From contig NZ_JARRAG010000001.1 in NCBI RefSeq assembly GCF_029589435.1, forward strand, positions 1,478,808 through 1,542,807: 64,000 bases of DNA, written 5' to 3'. This DNA comes from Paludisphaera mucosa (GTDB lineage: Bacteria > Planctomycetota > Planctomycetia > Isosphaerales > Isosphaeraceae). Made by a program: the position numbers and the translations under genes. Below the pieces are notes generated by a model, which was not told the origin of the DNA, made no database searches, and worked only from the letters and a program-made list of their open reading frames with translations. Shown piece after piece: positions 45,178 to 53,341 of this stretch (position 1 is its first letter; every line of letters begins with the position of its first letter).

Positions 45178-46113
45178 ATGGCGACGGATTCGACGCTCAC
45201 CGTCCAAGAGAACCTCGGCGATCCGTCCGCCTCGCCGCCCGCGCCGACCACCGTCGTGCGGCTCTTTCGCCTGGCGAAACGGTTCCTACTCCTGACGGGG
45301 CTGATCCTCTTGGGTTTCTTCGCCGCCCTGTACGCCTTCCAGGCGAGCCTGATCTTCCCCGGCTCATCATCCCAGGGAAAGCCCGAGTCCGTCGTCCGCG
45401 CCGGGGTCGGCGAGGAACTGGTCAAGCTGCCCACGCCCGGCGGCCAGGTCGTCGCCCTGTTCAGCCCGGCCCAGGATCCCGACGGCATGCCGCTGGCGGA
45501 CGCCGCGTCGCGGCCCGCGCTCGTCTTCTTCTACGGCAATGCGATGTGCCTGGCCTACTCGTCGCTCGAGCTCGACCGTTTCCGGCGGCTGGGATTGAAC
45601 GTGATCATCCCGGATTACCTTGGCTACGGGATGAGCGGCGGCAAGCCGTCGGAGGTCGGCTGTCGCCAGACCGCCGAGGCTTGCTACGAATTCCTCCGGT
45701 CACGCGGGTTCCCGGCCGAACGGATCGTCGTCGGCGGCTGGTCGCTCGGGGGCGCGGTGGCGATCGACCTGGCCTCGCGGCGGACCGTCGGCGGGCTCTT
45801 CGCGTTCAGCACGTTCACCAGCGTCCGGGGCATGTCCCGGACCTTCTTCCCGCTGCCGCCGCCCGCCTTCCTGTTCATCGACAAGTTCGACAGCCTGTCA
45901 AAAATCCCCAAGCTGACCTGCCCAATCCTCCTGGGGCACGGACGCCGCGATCCCCTCGTCCCGTTCCGCATGTTCGAGCGCCTCGCCGCCGCGGCGAAGT
46001 CACCGCCGGCGAGGCTCGTGATCGACCAGGCCGAGCACAACGATTTCCTCGACCTGGCCGGCCGGCGCATGGATCAGGCGATCCTCGATCTGGCGGCGAA
46101 GACGGATCGCTGA
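45178..46113 (+). CDS. Membrane-anchored alpha/beta hydrolase (ABHD17/YqkD-like)
   Basis: Of 311 residues, one membrane helix at about 36-58 precedes the hydrolase. Catalytic triad: Ser189 in GWSLGG, Asp258 (GRRDPLVP) and His287 (AEHNDF), arranged as in the bacterial ABHD12/17-type serine hydrolases. Such enzymes cut esters or thioesters near a membrane; the substrate is unknown. GGAGG lies ten bases before the ATG. It begins after the spoVG terminator, so it probably has its own promoter. Confidence 0.75.
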   Translation: MATDSTLTVQENLGDPSASPPAPTTVVRLFRLAKRFLLLTGLILLGFFAALYAFQASLIFPGSSSQGKPESVVRAGVGEELVKLPTPGGQVVALFSPAQDPDGMPLADAASRPALVFFYGNAMCLAYSSLELDRFRRLGLNVIIPDYLGYGMSGGKPSEVGCRQTAEACYEFLRSRGFPAERIVVGGWSLGGAVAIDLASRRTVGGLFAFSTFTSVRGMSRTFFPLPPPAFLFIDKFDSLSKIPKLTCPILLGHGRRDPLVPFRMFERLAAAAKSPPARLVIDQAEHNDFLDLAGRRMDQAILDLAAKTDR

Positions 46114-46155
46114 GGCCTCCTCGGCGATTCGAACCCTGGCCGACGCGTCTCGTCC

Positions 46156-46932
46156 TCAACTCAAGGCGGCGACGGCCCCGCGGAAGATCTTCAGGCCATG
46201 TCCTTCCGGGCCCAGGGCGTCGCCCAGGCGTGTCCAGCGGGGGTGGTGCAGCGGGGAGACGAAGCGCTCGGGATGGGGCATGAGGCCGAAGATGCGGCCG
46301 GTCTCGTCGCAGACTCCCGCGGCCGCAAAAGGAGAGCCATTCGGGTTCGCCGGATAATCCTGGGTCGGCTCGCGTCGGGCGTCGGCGTATTTCAGGACGA
46401 TCCGGCCGGCGTCGTCGAGCTTTCCCATAACCGCCGGATCGGCGAGCAGGAAGCGTCCCTCGCCGTGCGCGACCGGGAGGTCGAGCGGCTCGGTGAACGA
46501 CACGAACGGCGAAAGGCCCGGCCGGGGCAAGAGAGTGATCCAGCGCGCCTCGAAGCGGCCCGACTCGTTGTGGGCGAGAGTCGCGGGGCAGGGGGCCTCG
46601 CCGCCGGGGAGCAGTCCGCATCGGACCAGCACCTGGAAGCCGTTGCAGATCCCCAGGATCAGGCCGCCGCGGTCGTGGAACCGGCGCAAGGCGTCGCCCA
46701 GCCCGCGAGCCAAATGCGTGGCCAGGATGCGGCCGGCGCCCAGGTCGTCGCCGTAGGAGAAGCCTCCCGGGATGGTCAGGATCTGGAACAGGTCGAGCGC
46801 ATGCGGCTCTTCCAGCAGGCGGCCGACGTGCCAGGTCTCGGGCCGGGCCCCGGCGCGGCTCCAGGCCTCGGCCGTCTCCTCGTCGCAGTTCGTCCCGGGC
46901 GCCCTCAGCACGATCACGCGAGGCGTGGCCAT
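46156..46932 (-). CDS. purQ: Phosphoribosylformylglycinamidine synthase, glutaminase subunit
   Basis: PurQ supplies ammonia to PurL in the fourth step of purine synthesis. The 258 residues include VLRAPGTNCDEET, the class I amidotransferase nucleophile Cys96 (LGICNGFQ) and His-Glu in MPHPERF. It is about 30 residues longer than Bacillus PurQ. It is separated from purL by the NYN gene on the same strand. Confidence 0.92.
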   Translation of the reverse strand: MATPRVIVLRAPGTNCDEETAEAWSRAGARPETWHVGRLLEEPHALDLFQILTIPGGFSYGDDLGAGRILATHLARGLGDALRRFHDRGGLILGICNGFQVLVRCGLLPGGEAPCPATLAHNESGRFEARWITLLPRPGLSPFVSFTEPLDLPVAHGEGRFLLADPAVMGKLDDAGRIVLKYADARREPTQDYPANPNGSPFAAAGVCDETGRIFGLMPHPERFVSPLHHPRWTRLGDALGPEGHGLKIFRGAVAALS

Positions 46933-46984
46933 AACGGTCTGGATCCCTTTCGATGTCGCCGTCGAACGGTCGGAGGATGTCGGG

Positions 46985-47827
46985 TCAGTAGGAAGGATCG
47001 GCCGACCCGTAGGAGGACGACGATTGGTAGTCGGGCTCGGCGGCGCGATAGGCGAGGTTGCGTCGGAGCAGTTCGGATTCGTAGACCTGGACGACGAAGT
47101 CGGCCGCGATCTTCAGCCGCGACGAGGTCCCCTTGGCGGGGAAATCGGCCGGCGACCCCTTGCGGAACTCGGCGACGCCGACGTGCTTGGCGCGGCTCTT
47201 GACGTAGTTGATCCCCGGGATGCCGTCGGCGTCGCCCGAGATCAGGAGGGCGATGTCGTACGTGTCCTGGAGCGCCACCATGTCGACGGCGAGGCTGGTG
47301 TCGAGCCCCTTCTCGTTGACCGTGTGATGCAGCAGGTCGACCTTCCAGTGGCCTTCCTGGCGGATCTCGACGAAGTCGGTGGCCGACTGGACGCCGTGGT
47401 AGAACCGCTTCTTGCGTTCGAGAGCCCGCCGCTTGCCGTCGTACCACTCGCGGGTCTCGGCGAAGCAGAGGCCCCAGGCCTCCTCCATCCGCCGTTCCGG
47501 CGACAGGTCCGGATGGCGCCGGACCACGTCCTCGACGTACGCGTCGCGAAGCCGGGGGTTGACCTCGAAGCGGGCCCGGAGCCGGGCCTCGGCCTTGGGA
47601 TCGTTGAGGTCCCACTCGTCCATCTTGCCGACCACGTACCAGTAGATCCGCGAGTGCTGGGCGGTGGGCCAGTTCGAGCCCTCGGCGAACGTCCGGCCCC
47701 AGTAGTGGACGCTCTGTTCGAACACGTGCCGATAGAATGCGCCGTAGTCGTCGACCCTCAGATTCAGATGCTTCAACACGCCGTCCAGATTCGAACCGTC
47801 CACGAAGGTGACGAACCTCAACATCAT
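46985..47827 (-). CDS. NYN-domain (PIN-like) putative nuclease
   Basis: The 280 residues show a NYN/PIN-like fold: VTFVDGSNLDG with an acidic residue at Asp10, KVDLLHHTV, LAVDMVALQDTYDIALLISGDADGI, then VGVAEFRKGS. Acidic positions Asp10, Asp in KVD and Asp in SGDAD are the usual PIN/NYN metal ligands, so an RNase function is likely. GAGGGG lies before the two ATGs. It is flanked by purL and purQ. The C-terminus (EPDYQSSSSYGSADPSY) is disordered. Confidence 0.8.
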   Translation of the reverse strand: MMLRFVTFVDGSNLDGVLKHLNLRVDDYGAFYRHVFEQSVHYWGRTFAEGSNWPTAQHSRIYWYVVGKMDEWDLNDPKAEARLRARFEVNPRLRDAYVEDVVRRHPDLSPERRMEEAWGLCFAETREWYDGKRRALERKKRFYHGVQSATDFVEIRQEGHWKVDLLHHTVNEKGLDTSLAVDMVALQDTYDIALLISGDADGIPGINYVKSRAKHVGVAEFRKGSPADFPAKGTSSRLKIAADFVVQVYESELLRRNLAYRAAEPDYQSSSSYGSADPSY

Positions 47828-47874
47828 CCCAATCCCCTCAACATATCGACTATATCATTTAAAGATTCATCCAT
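47824..47874 (-). CDS. Possible 16-codon leader ORF before the NYN gene
   Basis: ATG to TGA encodes MDESLNDIVDMLRGLG. Its TGA overlaps the first ATG of the NYN gene as ATGA. Codons (TCT, TTA, AAT, ATA) are AT-rich, unlike the genome, and no good Shine-Dalgarno is seen. The same stretch holds a TATAGT -10-like box. It may be only promoter DNA. Confidence 0.25.
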   Translation of the reverse strand: MDESLNDIVDMLRGLG

Positions 47875-47910
47875 AACGATGCGCCCCCGGGGCGGGCGCT
47901 CCATGTTCGG

Positions 47911-50766
47911 CTACCAGTCCAGGGGGCGGCGCCAGGCCGCTTCCATGTCGTCGAGCGAGGCGTCGAGGACGCGGCCCCCCTCGAGGCCGTCGACCACGAG
48001 GCGGGGCGCCGCGACGGTCGAGCCGAGCTTCGCGAACGGCAGCCCGGCGAGCGCCTCGGCGAGCGCTTCGAAGCGGGCGGGTTCGACTTCCAGCAGGAAT
48101 CGCGAGGGCGACTCCGAGAAGAGCAGGGCGGCGTCGGAGGACGCCCCGGCGTCCCGGGGCGCGTCCCGCAGGGAGACCTCGGCGCCGATCCGGCCGGCGA
48201 AGGCCGATTCGGCGAGCGCGACGGCCAGGCCGCCCTCGCTGAGGTCGTGGCAGCTTCGAACCAGTCCCTGCGAGATCGCCCGATGGAGGGCCTTGAAGAT
48301 GGCCAGCCCGAGCTTGGCGTCGACCGCCGGCACGACGCCGCCTTCGAGACGACGGGCTTCCGCGAACAACGAACCGCCGAATTCGAGCCGGGTCGTCCCC
48401 AGCAGGACGATCAGGTTGCCGGCGGCCTTGAAGTCCATCGTCGTGCAACGGCGGACGTCGGGCACCTGGCCGATGGCGCTGATGAGGAGCGTGGGGGGGA
48501 TCGCGAGGCTCTTGCCCTCGTGGGCGTACTCGTTGTACAGGCTGTCCTTGCCCGAGATGAACGGCGTCCGATAGGCGAGCGCCAGGTCGCGACAGGCCTG
48601 CGCGGCCCTGACGAGTGTCCCCAGGGTTTCGGGACGTTCCGGATTCCCCCAGCAGAAGTTGTCGAGGAGCGCGATGCGATCCGGGTCGGCCCCCACCGCG
48701 ACGCAGTTGCGGACGGCCTCGTCGATGACGCAGGCGGCCATCGCGTAGGGGTCGAGCCGCCCGTACCGGGGATTGATCCCGCACGAGACCGCGAGCCCGC
48801 GATTCGAGCCGACGACGGGCAGGATCACCGACGCGTCGCCGGGCCCGTTCTCGCGCTCGCCGACCAGGGGTTTGACCACGGTGCGCGACTGGACCTCGTG
48901 ATCGTACTGGCGGACGATCCATTCCTTGCTGCAGACGTCCCAGTGGCCCAGGATCGCCAGCAGATCGGCCGTGAAGTCGGCGGAGGCCGGGGCGTCGATC
49001 GCCCGGGGCTCCGGAGCCTTGTACGTCGCGGAGCGGACGACGTCGGGCCGACCCTCGTGGAGGAAGTCCATCGCCAGGTCGCCGACCACCTGGCCGTGGT
49101 AGCGGAGGGTGAGGCGGCCGGTGTCCACGAATTCGCCGAGGTCGGTGGCCTCGACGCCTTCCAGCTCGCAGAGGTCGCGGAACTCGGGCCACGATTCCGG
49201 GGGGACGGCGAGGACCATCCGCTCCTGGGCCTCGGAGATCCAGATCTCGGTGTAGGATAGGCCCTGATACTTGAGCGGGGCCTTCTCCAGGTCGACGACC
49301 GCGCCGGTGTCGGCGCCCATCTCGCCCACCGCCGAGCTGAAGCCGCCGGCGCCGCAGTCGGTGAGGGCGCGGAAGAGGCCCAGGTCGCGGGCCCGGACGA
49401 TGACGTCGAGCACCATCTTCTCGGTGATCGCGTTGCCGATCTGCACGGCGCCGCCCGAGATCGACTCGCTCTCGCTCGTCAGCTCGACCGAGCTGAACGT
49501 CGCCCCGTGGATCCCGTCGCGACCGGTCCGGCCGCCGAGCGCGACGATGCGGTCGCCGGGCTCGACGCTCTTGAACGCCTTCCCGCGCGGCAGGACGCCG
49601 ACGGTCCCGCAGAAGACCAGCGGGTTGCCCAGGTAGGCCGGGTCGACCGCGAGGGCGCCGTTGACCGTGGGGATCCCCATCCGGTTGCCGTAGTCGCGGA
49701 CCCCGGCGACGACGCCCTTCAGGACGCGCTTGGGGTGCAGGACGCCCGCCGGCAGCCGGTCGGGCGACATGTCGGGCGGGGCGACGCAGAAGACGTCGGT
49801 GTTGCAGATCGGCTTGGCACCCAGGCCGGTGCCCAGGGCGTCGCGGATCACGCCGCCGATGCCGGTGTTCGATCCCCCGTAGGGATCGATGGCCGAGGGA
49901 TGGTTGTGCGTCTCGACCTTGAAGCAGACGTCGTACTCGTCGTCGAACCGGACCACGCCGGCGTTGTCCGAGAAGACGCTCACGAGCCAGTCGAGGTCCA
50001 GCTCCTGGGTCGCCGAGAAGATCGTCCGCTTGAGCAGGTTCGCGATCGGCGCGCCGTCGAAGTCGATCCGGCCGCGCAGCGTCTTGTGGGAGCAGTGCTC
50101 GCTCCAGGTCTGCGCAAGCGTCTCCAACTCGCAGTCGGTGGGGTCGCGTCCCAGTTCACGGAAGTGGGCCTGGATCGTGTGCATCTCAGCCAGGCTCAGC
50201 GAGAGCTGGCCGTCCTTGCTGGTCTTCACGAGCGTCGCGTCGTCCATCGCCCGGATCGGGACGACGATCAGGGCGAAGTCGTAGGGGCGACCCTCCCCCA
50301 GATGATCGAGGTGAAGGGGGCCGACGACCGCCTGCTCGACGGCGTCGTTGGCCAGCACGCGCTGGATCAGCCGCGGCACCAGGTCCGCCGGACCTTCCAC
50401 GCGGTAGCTGCGGATGCTCCGCGCCCCGTCGACCGCATACCCGAGGTCTCGCAACAGGGCCAGGGCGCTCTCGCCCTCGGGATCGGTCACGCCCGCCTTG
50501 GGGAAGACGTGGACGATGGTCGCGGCCAGCCCATCGGCGGCCGGGCAGGGCTCGACGCGGAAGGATTCCACCACGGGGTCGACGAGGACCTGCCGCGCCG
50601 CGTCGCCGAGTTCGGCGGCCGTGAGCGGCCCCTCGACGAGGAACCCTCGGCTGGCGGCGATGCGCCACGGGCCGGCCAGGCCCGATTCCAGGGCGTCCTG
50701 CGCGATGCGGAGGCCGGTCGAGTCGGGCCGATCGGACGCGGGGGCGATGTCGAGATGCCAGAGCAT
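47911..50766 (-). CDS. purL: Phosphoribosylformylglycinamidine synthase with fused PurS-like domain
   Basis: The 951 residues are an FGAM synthetase. Segments seen: [36 protein letters not shown]-type (written here KVETHNHP), [43 protein letters not shown]. The first 160 residues hold PurS-like elements: [22 protein letters not shown] and NDAVEQAVV. PurS is normally a separate 80-residue subunit bridging PurL and PurQ in small-type enzymes, so the fusion replaces it, while PurQ stays separate. ATG 50766 has no clear Shine-Dalgarno, and an inverted repeat sits at that place. Confidence 0.9.
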   Translation of the reverse strand: [951 protein letters not shown]

Positions 50767-50772
50767 GCTTAA

Positions 50773-50787
50773 TTTCAACAATTGAAA
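50773..50787 (-). repeat. 15-bp palindrome immediately before purL
   Basis: TTTCAACAATTGAAA: perfect 6-bp arms around CAA, six bases before the purL ATG. It occupies the normal Shine-Dalgarno position. The surrounding DNA is AT-rich. It could be a repressor site or a small RNA hairpin. Confidence 0.45.
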
Positions 50788-50871
50788 AGGTTTTTCAGAG
50801 GGTCGGCTGCGAAGGCTTCGTCGGGCTCGCCGCCGAGGCGGTCGTCCGACCTCCTGTCGAATTCGGCGCGA

Positions 50872-51738
50872 CTAGGCTTCGGGCGGCTGCTGGGCTTCGA
50901 ACAGGAGGCGACGGGCCCGGGCGTCGCTCCACCAGCGCCGGATCGACTCTTCGTCGTCGTTCATGAGGGCGTATTTGAGCGACGACAGCCGGTCCTGGAG
51001 CTTGGCCACGGCGTTCATCAGGGGGCCGCGGTTGTCCCGGAAGATCGCGGTCCAGAGTTCGGTGTCGGCCCCGGCCACGCGGGTCCCGTCGCGGAACGCG
51101 CCCGCGGCCAGCGGATGCCAGTCGGCCGGCACGGCGGCGGCCAGCGACGCCGCCAGCGCGTGGGGCAGGTGGCTGGTGTAGGCCACCACCTCGTCGTGCT
51201 CGGCGGGGCCCATCTCGACGATCCGGCAGCCCAGGCCCGCCCAGAACTCGCGCGCCCGCCGCAAGCGATCGGACGCGGTCCGGGCGGTCGGGGTGAGGAC
51301 GCAGACGCGGTCCTGGTACAGGTCGGCCCGGGCGAAGGCCGATCCCGAACGCTCGGAGCCCGCGAGGGGATGCGCGGCGACGTACATCTCGGCCGCACGG
51401 GGGGAGGAGCGCTCGACGGCCTCGACGATGCCGCGTTTCGTGCTGCCGGCGTCGGTGATGAGCGCCGATCTCGGTGCAAGTTCGGCGGCGTGTCGGACGT
51501 CCTCGGCGATGCGGCCCACGGGGGTGCAGACGACGACGACGTCGGCCTCGGCCACGCCGCGGGAGAGATCGGTCGTCGCCCGGTCGATCACTCCTCGTTC
51601 TCTGGCCTGCTGAAGACTCGCCAGGTCGCGGCCCACGCCGACCACCTCGGCCGCCAGTCCGCGGGCGCGCAGGGCCAGGCCGATCGAACCGCCGATCAGA
51701 CCGACCCCCACGACGGCCACAGTTCCCAGACGATCCAA
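50872..51738 (-). CDS. tyrA: Prephenate/arogenate dehydrogenase
   Basis: TyrA makes 4-hydroxyphenylpyruvate or tyrosine from prephenate or arogenate. The 288 residues have an N-terminal NAD-binding motif VGVGLIGGSIG, then VVVCTPVG, TDAGSTK, and AAHPLAGSERSG, the family's catalytic-His segment. The C-terminal domain is all-helical and has no ACT regulatory domain, so feedback inhibition by tyrosine is not expected through ACT. Start is TTG at 51738; no ATG fits better. Confidence 0.88.
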   Translation of the reverse strand: MDRLGTVAVVGVGLIGGSIGLALRARGLAAEVVGVGRDLASLQQARERGVIDRATTDLSRGVAEADVVVVCTPVGRIAEDVRHAAELAPRSALITDAGSTKRGIVEAVERSSPRAAEMYVAAHPLAGSERSGSAFARADLYQDRVCVLTPTARTASDRLRRAREFWAGLGCRIVEMGPAEHDEVVAYTSHLPHALAASLAAAVPADWHPLAAGAFRDGTRVAGADTELWTAIFRDNRGPLMNAVAKLQDRLSSLKYALMNDDEESIRRWWSDARARRLLFEAQQPPEA

Positions 51739-51888
51739 GACTCGACCCCCGCCCCAGGATTCCTACGCCGCACGACCGGCTCGATCGTTCGGAAAGCCAT
51801 GCGGCCCCGCGATTCGGTCCGTCCATCTTAGCGACATCGCCGGCGCGAAACGAGAGAGATTCGCAGGGGCCGGCCTGCGCGCGCAGCC

Positions 51889-53229
51889 TCAGGACTGGCC
51901 GATCAGCACCAGCTCCTGCAAGGCGTCGCTCATCGCCTGGGCCGACTTCCAGCGGGCCCTGGGCTGCTTCTGGAGGGCTTTCTGGAGGATGTTCTCCAGC
52001 TCCTCGGGGGCGTCGGGGCGGAACGCCCGCAGCGGGATCGGCGGCGATTCGAGGATCAGCTCGTACGAATTGGCCTGTCGGGGGTTGAAGCCGTAATAGG
52101 GGTATTCGTTCGTGAGCAAGTAGTAGAGCGTCGCCCCCGCGCTGTAGACGTCGGCCGGCTCCTTGACGTCGCGGAACTCGCGGATGTGGTCGGGCGAGAG
52201 AAACCCGGTCGAGCCGCCCACGTCCCCCTGCCGCGTCATCGTCGAGAAGAGGTTGCCTTCGGCGAAGCTCTTGGCGAGCCCGAAGTCCGACAACTTGACG
52301 CGCGGCCGGTGGACCGGGCCCATCACCAGCAGATTCGACGGCTTGACGTCGCGATGGACGAAACCCTTGCCGTGGGAATAGGCCAGGGCCGACAGGAGCT
52401 GACGGCCGATCAGCGCCACCGTCGCGACGGGGAGCGGCTGGAACAGACGGGCCCACTCCAGGGCGTTCCGGCCGTCCACGAACTCCATGATCAGCTGGTA
52501 GTGTCCGTCCACCTCGAACAAGTCGTAGAATTCGACGATCCCCGGATGCCCCTTGCCGCCGGGGGTCAGCAGATTCTTGAGGACGTGGATCTCGCGCCGG
52601 AAGTAGTTGAAGGCCTTGTCGTCGGCCGTCGCGTTGGCCAGCATCATCTTGATCGCCACGCGGCGGCCGGTGGAGAGCTGGGTGGCGCGATAGACCTCGC
52701 CCATGCCCCCTTCGCCGATCAGCTCGTCGATCAGGAAGTCGGGGTCCGTCTCGGGGAACCTCCGCCGCATGGCCCGGCAGGCCGAGCAGAGGTTGGCGTC
52801 GAGGGCGTCGATGTCCCCGGGGGGAATGACGCCAGTCGATTCGCCCGAGCCGGATTCGGCCGGGAGGAGCGGCGGGGAGATCCGGGCCCCGCAGCCGACG
52901 CAGGACGCCGCAACGGTCCCGCCGGGGTTGGACCCGAAGACCAGGACTTCGAGCGCGCTCTGGCCGGCGGTGATCACGTCCCCCTCGCGGAGCATGACGC
53001 GCTCGACTCGGAGGCCGTTGACCTTGGTGCCATTGGTGCTGCCCAGGTCGATCAGGTGGTAGACCTGTTCCTTTTTCTCGATGCGGAAGTGGTCGCGGGA
53101 GAGGAGCAGGTCGCGAACCATGGGGAAGGCGGCACGCGAGGAGCGGCCGACGATGAAGGGGTCGGACCGATCGATCCGCTGCTCCTCACCCGAATGCGGC
53201 CCGGACGTCACGCGCAGCAGCAGGTCCAT
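51889..53229 (-). CDS. FHA-zinc ribbon-serine/threonine kinase
   Basis: Of 446 residues, 1-95 are an FHA domain (GRSSRAAFP, SRDHF, DLGSTNGTKVNG) that binds phosphothreonine. Residues about 112-150 have CVGCGAR and CSAC, a zinc-ribbon-like pair. Residues about 165-440 are a protein kinase: IGEGGMGEVY (Gly loop), VAIKMM (Lys), HRDVKPSN (catalytic loop), DFGLAK, and an altered APE segment (FLSPDHI). No membrane helix is visible, so it is cytoplasmic. It could autophosphorylate and bind its own or another phosphothreonine. GAGAG precedes the ATG. The gene lies between tyrA and an acyl-CoA synthetase gene. Confidence 0.88.
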   Translation of the reverse strand: MDLLLRVTSGPHSGEEQRIDRSDPFIVGRSSRAAFPMVRDLLLSRDHFRIEKKEQVYHLIDLGSTNGTKVNGLRVERVMLREGDVITAGQSALEVLVFGSNPGGTVAASCVGCGARISPPLLPAESGSGESTGVIPPGDIDALDANLCSACRAMRRRFPETDPDFLIDELIGEGGMGEVYRATQLSTGRRVAIKMMLANATADDKAFNYFRREIHVLKNLLTPGGKGHPGIVEFYDLFEVDGHYQLIMEFVDGRNALEWARLFQPLPVATVALIGRQLLSALAYSHGKGFVHRDVKPSNLLVMGPVHRPRVKLSDFGLAKSFAEGNLFSTMTRQGDVGGSTGFLSPDHIREFRDVKEPADVYSAGATLYYLLTNEYPYYGFNPRQANSYELILESPPIPLRAFRPDAPEELENILQKALQKQPRARWKSAQAMSDALQELVLIGQS

Positions 53230-53341
53230 GCGGCTCTCCGACGCGGCACCTCAACCTCACCGCCGTCATCCTTTCTACCAGATTCGGGCCCCGAGATGTA
53301 TCCTTCGACGCGGAGGGCCGCCCCTTTCCGGCACCTTCGGA

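Noticed and set aside
46105-46140. T-loop-like sequence GGGTTCGAATCG on the minus strand
   Set aside because: No matching five-base T stem, acceptor stem or anticodon arm; it overlaps the end of the hydrolase gene.
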